This document shows positions 12,193-23,599 of a stretch of 64,000 nucleotides of DNA, piece after piece; the stretch's first letter is position 1, and each line of letters starts with the position of its first letter. This DNA is from Panicum virgatum (taxonomy: Eukaryota > Streptophyta > Magnoliopsida > Poales > Poaceae), in the NCBI RefSeq assembly GCF_016808335.1, contig NC_053148.1, forward strand, positions 67,001 through 131,000, read 5' to 3'. Both the position numbers and the translations under genes were made by a program. The notes under the pieces are model-generated. The model did no database searches, had not been told where the DNA came from, and saw only the letters and a program-made list of their open reading frames with translations.

Positions 12193-15100
12193 TGTAACAC
12201 CCTAATTTAAATTCCAGCTTTTTATAATAAATTTAATTAGCTTTATTTAATTTTCTAATGTTTATTGTGTTAGACTTGCATTTAATCTAAAATTTTGTAA
12301 CCGAAGTAATTAAAATTTTATCATAGGTTTAAATTTTGGTGTTGCATTCATGCTGGTGCATAGTTTTAATTATTTGAGTGTGGTTTGAATTCAAATTTGT
12401 ATTTGAATTCATACTTTGTTTGATTTAGAAATAGAAAAGGAAGAGGAAATAGAATAGAAAAGAAACCCAGAGAACCCAGCCCAAAACCCCAACAACCGGC
12501 CCAACCCGTTCCCTCTTTCTCCCTCTCCCAGCGGCCCGCTTTCCACCACGGCCCAGCCCTTCACTCCGCTGGCCCAGCGCCATTCCCGCTCAGCCCAGCG
12601 ACGCGTCGGCCCAGCAACCGCGCAGCCCAACCCGAGCTAGGCCCAGCTCCCTCTCTCCCTTTTCCGCAGGCCCAATCCCCCGCGCTCGCCCCGCATGACC
12701 CGGCGACCAGCGCCCAGGCCCGCGTCGCCCTTCCCCTTGCTGCCAGCCAGGCCCACCTGTCAGCTCCGCCTTCCTCGCCGCGCAACTGCCGCGCCGCGTC
12801 ACCGTGATCCCCGGCGGCCTTCCATGCCGAGCCCGGACGCCGAGATCCCCGCGCTAGCCCCTTTAAACCGCCCCGCGACCCCCTGCACCCTCCTCCCCTC
12901 CTCAGCCGCCACCACAAACCCTAGAGCGCAGCCACGCCGAGCGCCGCTGCGCCGTAGCTCTGCGCTGCCGCCCTGTCCAGACCCCGCCACCGCTCCGCCT
13001 TGGCACCAGAAGACTCCTCGGCCCCGCTCTCCTCGACCTAGAGCCCTGCTCGCGCCGAATTTGCGCCGGAGACCACCACCGCAGGTAAGCGGGTTTCCGA
13101 GCAATCCCATGCCGCCGGCATGATTCGGCCCTTCCTGACCCGGTTCCACCTCTGCAGCACCCTGGTGCGTCGATTGGAGAGGATCCGAGGCTCGGAAGAC
13201 CACTGCAGCGACCCGGACCGCGAACTCCGTCCGTGCGCCTCCGCCCGTGCTCGCCGCCGGCTCGTCTGCGTCACGCCCCCGTCCACCTCGAGTCCCTGGT
13301 GAGCTTCGCCATGTTCCTCTCTCCCTTTTGCGCTAGAACCCGAGCCCCAGAACCACCAGACGCCCGCGCACCGGCGAGCCCTGCGCCGCCGAACCGCCAT
13401 CCTCGGCGAGCTTCACGCTCGAAGCCTCGAACCCACCTCCTGACGCCACCAGTGGCTTATGCATACAGCGTAGGTGCCTCCCGACCCAGCCCCCGTTCGA
13501 ATCCGCCCCGGGAAGACCGAGTTCGGTCTTCTCCGCTGCAGCACCGCCGCGGGAGCACGCCGCCGGCGCTGCCAGCGCCGCCGCCCGCGCCCCTTTCACC
13601 CTGAGCCGCCAGATCTTGGATCAACGCACACGATTAGATCCAAAGGCCATCAAACCCGAACCATCCGATCCAGAACCAAGCACCCAGATTCAAAGATATC
13701 GGTTCAACCTGTCACATTTGCTAAAGAGCCCCTTAGCTTTCCGAGATTCAACCCGCAGTCTAGGCTTATTCAAAAGTATTTACGTCTAGGTCCTGTTTTT
13801 AATGTTTTAACCCCTGAGCTTCTTTAAAATAGAACCCGCCGTCCTGCTCTGGTAGATTTGCGAGTTAGACCCCGGATCTAGCTGTTAATTATGTTTTAGT
13901 CCTCGGTTTTTGCAGAAAACCCCCTGGAACTTAGTTTTTCTCGCAGATAAGCCCCTAGAACTTGTTTTTAGCCTAGATTATGCGTTTTAGCTCCGTTTTA
14001 GACGTTCTTTATGTCCACGCGATCGTTGTAATGCTTAGAATAGTCTTAGACTAGTTTAGTGTTCTGTTTTTATGTATTGATGTACTGTTTCTTAGCTTTT
14101 GTTATTATTTGCTTGTATGCTTATTGTTGTGCCTTGTTTTTGGCCATGTGTTCGTGAGTAGACGTTGAGCTACCGAAGAAGCCCCTGTACCAGTACCCGG
14201 AGCAGCCGTCTTCTGACCACTTTGAGCAGCAGCAGGAGCAGTACGAGGAAGGCAAGTGTAACATGAACAACCTATCACTTTTATATACAATTTCATACTG
14301 CATTTTAATACTGTATGCCTATAAGGATTTCCTAGCCACTTTATATCCTTTATATATATCCTTTGGGTTGCATTTTGGTTAGTTGTGCTAGGTGCCGCGC
14401 TATAACACACTTGGTCCTTTTTAATTAAATTGATTAATGGTTTACTTGAACTTAATTCTGAGAGTGGCCCTCTGTGTGGCTTGAGTGGCTCACATCTCGT
14501 TAAAATTGGTTTTTGTTAGAAACATGGTTTAGGGGGCCAGCACGGTGCTTAGTGCTTGGTTGGCCACTCTCCATAAGGACCGGTTCATAGAGCGACAACC
14601 TGGGACAACAACGCTACCACAAGACTGGAATGGGACGGTCTTGGCTTACTAATTAGGTCTTTTTGGTTTGGAGTAACTTACCTGCGGGGCAAAGGGTGGT
14701 AAGCTTCAATGGTCCCTGCTCCTCCGGCTGGTCTGTGCTTGGTTTGCGCACCTGTGCTTGTACCCCCGTGAGGTGGGCCCCATCATCGCCGATCCAACTC
14801 TTTGCGGTTACGCCTTACCAACGAGATCCTTTGTAACGGCCTCCTAGTGAGTTTGCTAGTCATCTCACCTAAGGAAGTGTGATGAACCACTGGCGTAGCT
14901 CACGACTTGTGGGTAAAGAAGTGCAACCTCTGTAGAGTGTAAAACTGGTATACTAGCCGTGCTCACGGTCATGAGCGGCCCAGATCCTCCTTTTGATTAG
15001 TGGGGTTATCTCCTTCCGACGAGGGAGGTGCCTCTCGGGGTTACCTTGGTGGTTTTGGTTTGGTTCTCAGTAGTAACATGGTTAATCTTGATTAATTACT

Positions 15101-15607
15101 ATATAACTGGGTTAATGGTAATTCATCAACTCGTAGTAGATAGCTTTAATAAAATTTTGCCAAGACTTAAAAGCTAATGCAGTCAGTCAGCCAACCTAGA
15201 GCCTCATAGTTTGTGTTATACTTGTTGAGTACAAGTTGTGTACTCACTCTTGCCTCTTCTCTACTTTTTCCTCTTGTATACGCTACTGCTGCTCAGTTCC
15301 TGCCGACACGAGGGAGTTCGCTCAGTGCTACCAGGACTACGAGGACTTCTAGGCGTTCGTCTCCCAGTCGACGTCCCTGTGGCGCCCTGCTCAGCTTGAG
15401 AGAGTTTTTATCGTATTTGTACTTCGCTTCCGATGTATCAGACATTTTTGTCATTTATGTAATAAATACATTCGTATTCGCTTTATTATATCTTTTTACG
15501 TGATATGTGCTGTGATATACTATTCATTCTGTTGTATATACGTGTGACTTGATCCTGGCACGTATATGATTGCTCGGTTTATGTTCTTTTATAAACCGGG
15601 TGTTACA
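12193..15607 (+). repeat. 3' LTR of the Tekay element (3415 bp)
   Basis: This is nearly identical to the LTR at 3774-7187 along its whole length, including the GC-rich promoter-like block (about 12480-13610) and the intron candidate (near 13085 to 13158). It is followed by the target duplication CTAAG at 15608-15612. Confidence 0.95.
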
Positions 15608-15612
15608 CTAAG

Positions 15613-16837
15613 CCCCATCAATTTTGTGCACAAATCCCGAGATTTACAATGCAAGAAAGTTGAATATTCAGGATCTCCATCAAGTCCTCAGTTCAATGCA
15701 TCCATGATCGATACAATTGAAGACCCAAGGGAGGAGCTATGTCTCAAACATCGGAGATGCACGTGCTGAAATCTGCACGGTGCAGATTGCAGTAACGGGG
15801 AAAAAGGGGCATAACTCTCTCAATTGGAATGCGTTTTGGGCAAATGAAGACTTGTTGGAAAGAAGATTTCGTGCACCTTGCATTGGATCAATTGTTTGGA
15901 GCAATTCCCTATCTAGACAGAGAGGAAAATCCGTGAAAAGAAAGGTAGCGACGAAGGACAACAAAGAAGGAGGTGACCATGATGTGAGAGACGATTGGGC
16001 AAGTTTTCCATTAAGCGTGATTGATCATGTCCAACATGAGAAGTGGAATAAGAGCTGCATGGAACACCTTCACCTCTTGCATGAAGGACCATGGCTTCGC
16101 ATCAATGAGAAGGTGTGTAAGAAAGTCGAGCTCTATGACTCTAAATGAAACGCTTTGCGGGAGGCAACCTGATCTTTTATTTTATATATATTAATATGAC
16201 CGTCTACATTGCACTCTTTAATCGGAATATCAAGTAACATTGTACCATTGCTCTAATAAAAACCACAACTTCATATTGTTCATTCTAAATGTTATTGAGG
16301 GAGCACTTTGTTATTTGATCTTGGGAAACTTGTAAACCTTTTTGTGTGCCTATTAGTGTTTTGAGTCTTTTTCTTTGTGTCTTGTGGCTACATTGCACCA
16401 CCCTTTGATTCTAAACTTGTGGCAAATTAACTTAGACTAACTTTTTATTTTGTTTTAGACCACCTCATCATGTCATATCATTTTATTCACCCACCCCGTG
16501 TTGCATTGCATACCATGTTGTTCGTCTCACCCTTGCATTGCAATGCATGTTGCATTTAAAAAAAACCTTTTCTAAAAACATTGACTAGCCTCGCTTTTGA
16601 GATCCTAAAACTCTTAGGAAAACCACTCATAGAGCAATCCTAAAACCATAGGTTATGTTTTTCATTAAAAAAAAAATCTAATTTTTGTTTCTCTCTAGTT
16701 TTTTTTAAAAACCACCGTATATAGAATTTCTAAACCCAACACTCTCTCTTCAAAATTTTTGTTTTAAGCCAAAAAAATATAGGAAACCCATAAACCTACT
16801 TCTAAAACCTTGTTAGCTCGGTTATTTGGTCCTTTTT
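15613..16837 (+). mobile_element. Non-coding Ty3-type element, 3' half
   Basis: This continues the element interrupted at 3773. It holds a third diverged copy of the leader repeat (about 15780-15900) and a stretch GCTTTGCGGGAGGCAACC near 16152, which I associate with 3' ends of plant Ty3 elements. From 16160 to about 16837 it is AT-rich with short A-runs and no coding signal. No second LTR is recognisable, so the 3' end was probably lost before or with the arrival of the truncated Tat element. Confidence 0.45.
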
Positions 16838-16842
16838 GATAC

Positions 16843-17494
16843 ATACGCCCTGGCAATTCTTGGGACCTCAAGAATTACTAGCAGGAGACCGGCGAGTCCT
16901 TGCACGACTACATCCGGTGCTTCTCCAAGCAGTGTAACTCGCTCCCAGGCGTTGTTGATGCCGATGTCATCGGCGCGTTCCTCAGCGGGATGAACTGCGA
17001 GACCCTGGTCCACAAGCTGCGCACTACGCATGAGCTCCTGGAGACCGCCACCAACCACGCCTCCGACGAGGAGGCGATCGGGACCGTCTTCGAGCGCGAC
17101 CAGCACATGGCAAAGGTGAAGCGACACGACCGTGACAGGCCTTACTCAAGCTGTGAGGATAGGAAGATCAAGAAGAATCGTCGACCTCCCGCCGTCGGCG
17201 AGGTTGCGGCAATCGCGTGCCAAGATAAGCGCCTCCCCAAAAAATTACCACTTCAGCCAACTCCTAGAGAAGCCATGCACCAACCATGGCTATCCGGTGA
17301 ACCACAAGTTCAAGGATTGTGACATGATGAAGCGCCTCCTCCGCAGGACAGCCAAGACTGACGGCGACGGCCGCGACAAGCGGCCCGATGCCGACCAGGA
17401 CAAAGGGAAGCCGGTGGAAGGAGAGTTCTCGGACGTAGATCGGTGCTTGGTGATCATCGGCGCCCTGGAGGACGAGTGTTCCAGGCGATTGTAG
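16843..17494 (+). pseudogene. Tat-type gag fragment, frameshifted
   Basis: Translation gives RPGNSWDLKNY, a stop at 16879, then QETGESLHDYIRCFSKQC and a retrotransposon gag core (to about 17150). The conserved C-terminal part (LEKPCTNHGYPVNHKFKDCD) lies in another frame from about 17260 to 17494. The N-terminal half of gag is missing, so this is a truncated, frameshifted remnant with no expected function. Confidence 0.85.
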
Positions 17495-17529
17495 AACGTT
17501 CAGATTCGCGAGGTATGTGCTGCCACAAG

Positions 17530-20500
17530 TTCCATTCCTAGAAGGTTGAAGTGGGCATCCACGCCCATCATTTTCGATCAAGATGACCATCCGGTCAGCA
17601 TTCCTCGGCCTGGAAGCTACCCTCTCGTCGTCGACCCTGTCATCAGCAACATGTGGCTGTCCAAAGTGCTAATGGACGGGGGCAGCAGCCTTAACATCCT
17701 CTACATCGACACCCTGGAAGCCATGGGAATCCCGCGAGCCTGCTTGCGGGAGTCTCTCTTCCCCTTCTATGGCATCCTGCCGGGCATGAAGGCGTACCCG
17801 ATTGGCAACATCGACTTGCCGGTCACGTTCGGCAGCAAAGCCAACTTCCGCACTGAGACCCTCACGTTTGAGGTGGTGCACTGGAGGGGGCGTACCATGC
17901 CATTCTCGGGTGCCCCGCCTACGCCAAGTTCATGACGGTGCCCAACTACACCTACCTCAAGCTCAAGCTGCCAGGCCCGAACGGGGTCATCACCGTGAGC
18001 GGCTCCTTCGAGCAGGCCTACGTCAGCAGCCGCTAGTACTTCGACCTCGCCACCACTGCGGCAAACTCGGCTGAGCTTGGCCAGCTTTGCGCCACCACTC
18101 CTGAGTGCCGCCCTGACCCTGGCAAGCCCAGCCAGACACTGGCCTTCGTCTCAACCGATGAGACCAAGCCGGTCGTGGTCGATGATGCAGATCCAACCAA
18201 GACAGTGCGGGTCGGCTCCCAGCTGTCGGCCAAATAGGAACACGCGCTCGTCGACTTCCTCTGCGCCAACAAGGACACTTTTGCCTGGAAGCCGTCCGAT
18301 ATGCCGGGCATCCCAAGGGAGGTAGCCGAGCATGACCGCATTTTGTCGGGATCTAAGCCCAGCCAGCAACGACTATGCTACTTCGATGATGAGAGGCACA
18401 GGGCCATAGGAGTGGAAATAGCTAAGCTATTAGCTGCTGGTTTCATAAAAGAAGTCTACAACTCCGACTGGCTCTCTAACCCAGTCCTTGTAAAAAAGAA
18501 AACTGGTCAATGGAGGATGTGTGTTGATTACACCAGCCTAAACAAGGCTTGCCCCAAAGACCCTTTTCCTTTACCTAGAATAGATCAGATAATCGACTCC
18601 ACCTCACGATGCGAAATCATATCCTTCACCACGTCATTCGGCTCGTACTGTTATGTTTCAATGCCGTTCGGTCTCAGGAACACAGGAGCAACATAGCAGC
18701 GATGCATGCAAGCCTGCTTCTTCGACCAGATAAACCCGCCGATCGACCACGACCGGCCAGACCCGCCTCGGGCAATGGCCGCGGTCTATGTTGATGACAT
18801 CATCGTCAAGACGCCACGCGCGGACGATCTAGTCGCCACCCTGAGCACCACGTTCGCAAATCTCAAGAGGTTCAACATCAAACTAAACCCCGAGAAATGC
18901 ACGTTCGGTGTGCCTAAGGGCAAACTACTCGGGTACATGGTGTCCAAGCATAGCATTGAAGCCAACCGCGACAAAATTGCGGCCATCACCAACATGGGAC
19001 CCATCCGCGGCGTCAAGGGCGTCCAGAGGTTATCCGAGTGCCTAGCAGCGCTCAGCCGGTTCATTGCCCGGCTGGGAAAGCGAGGCTTGCCGCTATACAA
19101 ACTCCTCAAAAAATCCGACACGTTTGTCTGGACGGAGGAGGCACAGGCAGCCCTCGGCCGCCTCAAGGCTCTCTTATCCTCTCCACCAGTGCTCGTGGCA
19201 CCGGATCCCTGCGAACCCCTTTTGCTTTACCTGGCAGCCACTAACCATGTGGTCAGCGCCGCTCTGGTGGTTGAAAGGGAAGAACAGGGACACGCCCTTA
19301 AGGTCCAACGTCCCGTGTATTTCATGAGCGAGGTACTGACTGACACCAAGTTACAGTACCCGCAAACACAAAAACTCCTCTATGCCATCATCATGGCGGT
19401 CAAGAAACTGCAACACTACTTCACTGAGCATGAGGTGTCTGTCGTCACCTCATTCCCACTCGGCGAAGTGGTTCGCAACCGCGATGCCGTGGGACGGATA
19501 TCCAAATGGGCAGTTGAGCTGATGGGCTACGACGTCAAGTTCGTGCCACGCACGGTGATAAAGTCTCAGGCCCTGACTGACTTCATCGCCGAGTGGACAG
19601 AAGTCCAAGCTCCGACCCCAGAAATCTCTCACGAGTACTGGACCCTCTACTTCGACGGGTCGGTCATGGGACTTGGCGCGGGGGCCGGGGTCGTCCTAGT
19701 CTCCCCAGAAGGAGACAAGTTCCAGTACGTAGTCCGCCTCCACTTCCCCGCATCCAACAACGTTGCAGAGTATGAGGCGCTCACTAGCGGCCTCCGCATA
19801 GCCATCGACATCGGGGCAACCCGCCTGTACATCTATGGCGACTCCAAGCTGGTAATCGACCAGGTCATGAAGAACTCCAATTACGAAAGCCCTCTCATGG
19901 ATGCATACTACCAGGAAGTCCGCAAGCTAGAAGGAGGATTCCGGGGTCTGGAGCTCCACCACATCCCATGGAAGCAAAACCTAGATGCGGACGCTCTCGC
20001 AAAGATGGCCGCTGAGCGCAAGCCGGCGCCCAACCGCATTTTCGTCAATGACCTAAACACGCCGTCAGCGCGAGAGAAGCAACCGGCCGCGGACCAGACA
20101 AAAATAGGGAAAACAGAGCACGCTCCCTCCGACCCAGCCCACGACCAGGTACCCGGGGGCCCAACCTGTCTCGCTACGGGACAATCCGACCCAGGCCAGG
20201 CAGACAGCACAGATTGGAGAGCCGGCCTATTGGCTTATCTCCTCCACGAAGTCCTCCCTGAGGAATGCAATGCAGCCTGTCGGGTAGCCGGACGAGCCAA
20301 AACCTTCGTTGTAATCGACGCCAAACTCTACAAACGCAGCCCCTCCGAGACTGGCATTCTCATGAAGAGCATCCCTATTGCCCAGGGCAAGGAGCTCCTT
20401 CTCGAGATACACACCGGGATCTGCGGACACCACGCTGCGCCACGCTCCCTGGTCAGAAAAGCTTTCCGACAAGGATTTTACTGGCCAACAGCACTGCGCA

Positions 20501-21427
20501 ATGCGAAAGAAATTGTCCGTAAATGCAAAGGCTACCAGTTTTACGCCAAACAAACGCACCTGCCAGCCCAAACCCTTCAGACCATTCCCATAACATGGCC
20601 ATTCGTTGTATGGGGTCTAGACATGGTCGGGCCACTCAAAAAGGCACCAGGACAGTTCACCCACTTACTTGTCGCAATCGACAAGTTCACCAAATGGATA
20701 GAAGCAAAACCGACAATCACGATCGACTCCAAGGAGGTCGTCAAGTTCTTCCTAGACATCATTTACAGAATCGGCGTACCCAACTCCGTCATCACCGACA
20801 ACGGGACCAACTTCGCAGGTCACTACTTCCAAGTGTTTGCGGAAGGATACGGGATCCAGATCGACTGGGCATCGGTCGGACACCCGTGCACAAACAGGCA
20901 AGTAGAAAGAGCTAATGGCCTAATCCTTCAAGGGCTCAAACTGTGCATTTTTGACATGCTCAAAAAGTTCGCAGATCGCTGGGTGGAAAAGCTACCGGCA
21001 GTGCTCTGGAGCTTGCGAACCACACCTAACCGGTCCACAGGACTAACACCTTTCTTCCTAACATACGGCTCCGAGGCCGTGTTGCCTTCTAATCTCGACT
21101 ACGGCGTGCCAAGAGTCAAAGCCTTTGACCCAGAAATGGCAGCCGAAGCCCAGAGGCGTGCCAAGAGTCAAAGCAAGGCCGGCAACGCTACACCTATCGG
21201 CTCGCTACCGACAAACTTTACGCAGGTACCACGAGAGGCACATACGGGAGAGGACTCTGCAGGTCGGAGATCTGGTCTTGCAACGAGCCATGTCGAAGAA
21301 GGACAAGAACAAGCTATCGCCGCCATGGGAAGGCCCCTACAGCATCGCAGAGGTCATACGCCCAGGCACCTACAAGCTAAAAGACTCCGACGGTAACATT
21401 CTGACCAACTCTTGGAATGTAGAATAG
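17530..21427 (+). pseudogene. Tat-type pol (protease, RT, RNase H, archaeal-type RNase H, integrase), inactivated
   Basis: Protease shows VLMDGGSSLNIL (about 17670-17700). RT starts near 18240 and reads WRMCVDYTSLNKACPKDPF; it jumps from CEIISF to TTSFGSYCYVSMPFG, losing about two dozen residues that normally carry the first catalytic aspartate. The YVDD box is at about 18787-18800. The second RNase H (LYFDGSVMGLGAGAGVVL…) is archaeal-type. Integrase keeps DMVGP, ITDNGTNF and VERANG, but its zinc finger has CKGY where CxxC is usual. Stops lie at about 18035, 18236 and 18697; frameshifts near 17910 and 21190. The C-terminal LSPPWEGPY stretch ends at 21427. Confidence 0.9.
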
Positions 21428-21475
21428 TTACGGCATTTCTTCCCGTAAGAAGCACTAGTGGCTCAGTCCAAGTGC

Positions 21476-21727
21476 CCCGACCCGGCCACTTCTGGCTCGG
21501 AGCACTCGGGGGCCCGACACCTGTCGATTTTTTCTCCCCGCACAACACAGTGCACTCACCCGGCATCCCGAACCGGCCACTCCCGGCTCGGAATCACTCG
21601 GGGGCCGGACACTTGCATTTTTACATGCTCACACACACACGCACGCACACACACACACACACATGAGTCTTCTGGTTTCTAGCACCCCGACCCAACCACA
21701 TTTGGCTGGGTGCGCTCGGGGGCCAGA
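21476..21727 (+). repeat. Three repeats containing a polypurine-like CTCGGGGGCC core
   Basis: Diverged units of about 40 bp (CCCGACCCGGCCACTT…GGCTCGG…CTCGGGGGCC) end at 21514, 21606 and 21724. The same CTCGGGGGCC core is the polypurine tract before the LTR at 25562-25572. Confidence 0.75.
21636..21664. repeat. (CA)n microsatellite
   Basis: An interrupted CA/CG dinucleotide run lies within the 3' untranslated region of the Tat element. Confidence 0.9.
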
Positions 21728-22130
21728 CCATGGTCTTCGACCATCCCACTTTCTGTTGTTTCTCGCCTCTACAGCCCCTTGCTCTGAGCACTCTCAGGCC
21801 AAGGCACTCAGGGTCCTCACAAGGACTGACTGTGCAGCACGCGCACACCGGTCTCTCCTGCCACACAATACACAGAAACTCCCATAACCAAATCAAAAAG
21901 CAAATGCCAGAAAGTTTCCAAGAAAAACAAACCCGAGCGAGATGGAAAATGGAGCAAAAACACGAAATTAAACATAGTTAGGGGCGCCTCACACATGGTG
22001 AACACCCCAGATGTTCACCCAAGCCGCACGAACGGCTTGGGGCACAACACTTACACACATTTCAAAATTAAACAAAATAAAAAGTCGGCCGCCGACCGGC
22101 ACCACGCTCCGTCGCTGTCACACCGGGTCC

Positions 22131-23230
22131 CTACAGGTCGTCCAGCTCCGGGTCCATGCCGCGTCGCAGGAGGTCATCGATGTCCATCTCCGCCGCGACG
22201 ACCCGCCCGAACCCGGCAAAGTCTAGCATGGTCCGCCGACGAACCGTCGCGCTGGAGCTCTCTGGGAACCCGGGGTCGATTCCCCCGAGGTGCATCCTAG
22301 TGCGCAGCCGGACGGAGGCCAACGCAGCGGCGGCGCCACGACAGATCCCCAGCCTCACTGATGAGCGGATGATCTCGGGGAGGGCATGGAGCTGATCCAC
22401 CCGCATGGGCGCCTACGGCTCCACCACACGGAAGACAGCGAGCGAGCCGTCCACCAGGGCCTTGCGCTAGTCCTCCACCTCGCCGAGGTGGTGCTGCGAG
22501 TCCGTCACATCATGGAGGACGACCTCCAACTCTTCTTCCGAAAACAGGGGACGGAAGGCACGATCAAGAACAGAACTCACCAAAGGCACGGGCCTGGGCG
22601 TCCACGGTAGCATCCCTCGCCGCGCGCAACTCCTCCTTGGCAGAATCGCGAGCCACCTCGACCACCCGCAGGCTATCCCGCAGATGCTCGATCTCGACCG
22701 AGGCGGTCGAGTAGCGCCCACACGCCAAATCACAAACCACTGCAGCACTGGTATGTCTGGGTGGACTTCTGCAGGGTTGGACTTGGAGGATGCGGCAGAC
22801 GCTACAGGCGAACCCGGCGTGGGCAAGCCTGGCGCGGGTAGGCCCGGCCGGACGGCGGCAACGACCGACGGCGCCGCAACGACCGGCACCAGGGGCACGA
22901 CGGAGGATGACGCCGAACCACCAGCAACAGTAGCAGACATTCCAGTGCTGCCCTGCACCGGAGGTCCGCCAGACGAAGAGGAGCCGGAGGCAACGGGGCC
23001 GCCCGATGGCCCAACTGCACCCTACCCAGCGATCCACGCTCCGGGACCCGTCAACGGTACACTACCACCGCGCAGGAATCATCACAAACATAGCAAAGTA
23101 AAATGCAAGGACAGATGAGCGAGGACGGCGTCAAAAAATACCTTCCTCGGAAGATCTCGCGGCATACCCATGGCAGACCGCACGGCGGAGCACTGGACCC
23201 CTCATCGCGGGGACGCTTGCCGTCGGCCAT
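22131..23230 (-). pseudogene. Antisense ORF region of the Tat element
   Basis: On the strand opposite to pol, codon-like sequence runs from an ATG at 23230 (MADGKRPRDEGSSAPP…CREIFRGR). A proline/alanine/serine-rich part (from about 22990, GPPVQGSTGMSATV…) and an alanine-rich C-terminal part (…MDIDDLLRRGMDPELDDL, stop at 22131) follow in a different frame. In-frame stops at 22467 and about 22410 break it. Additional antisense ORFs between pol and the 3' LTR are reported for Tat-lineage elements, and position and composition fit. The frame change between the first and second parts could be an intron (donor-like GTATTT near 23143) or decay. No known domain is recognised. Confidence 0.55.
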
Positions 23231-23298
23231 CAGGAGAAGATCAACGATGACGATGATGGCGGTTAGCACTCCTCCCCCTTCTCCTTTGCTTGCGCCTT

Positions 23299-23300
23299 TC

Positions 23301-23335
<35 letters not shown>
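23299..23335. repeat. (CT)n microsatellite
   Basis: A pure CT run just upstream of the antisense ORF start (GA on its sense strand). Such runs are common in grass 5' leaders. Confidence 0.9.
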
Positions 23336-23339
<4 letters not shown>

Positions 23340-23599
23340 CCTCTGAGAACTAGCAGGCGACGATGTCGATGGAGATGAGGCGACAGGAGGCAGGGGGTTA
23401 AATAGGCCATCATCATCATCACTCCGCGGCGATTCCCGAGTGAAGTGACGCTTTGAGACACGAACTGATACAAACGGACCTCTCTACGGCAACTGGCATG
23501 ACGCATCGGCTCCACGGGTGCGTATTCCACAGTTTCAATTAAATCCATGTCGTCAATTCGTTTCCAATTGCAGGGAAGACGGCGAACCGTTTCCATGCC

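Larger units (their letters stand above)
3774..15607 (+). mobile_element. Complete Ty3/gypsy chromovirus, Tekay-type, with 5-bp target duplication
   Basis: Two long direct LTRs (3774-7187 and 12193-15607) both start TGTAACACCC and end GGGTGTTACA. The target duplication CTAAG flanks the element at 3769-3773 and 15608-15612. An initiator-Met primer site (7191-7203) and a polypurine tract (about 12178-12190) sit in the right places. The internal region encodes gag, protease, RT, RNase H, integrase and a chromodomain, in that order. The LTRs differ by a few per cent or less by eye, with more changes in the GC-rich part, so insertion is fairly recent. LTR length and chromodomain fit the Tekay/Del lineage. 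Several stops and one frameshift make it non-autonomous now. Confidence 0.95.
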
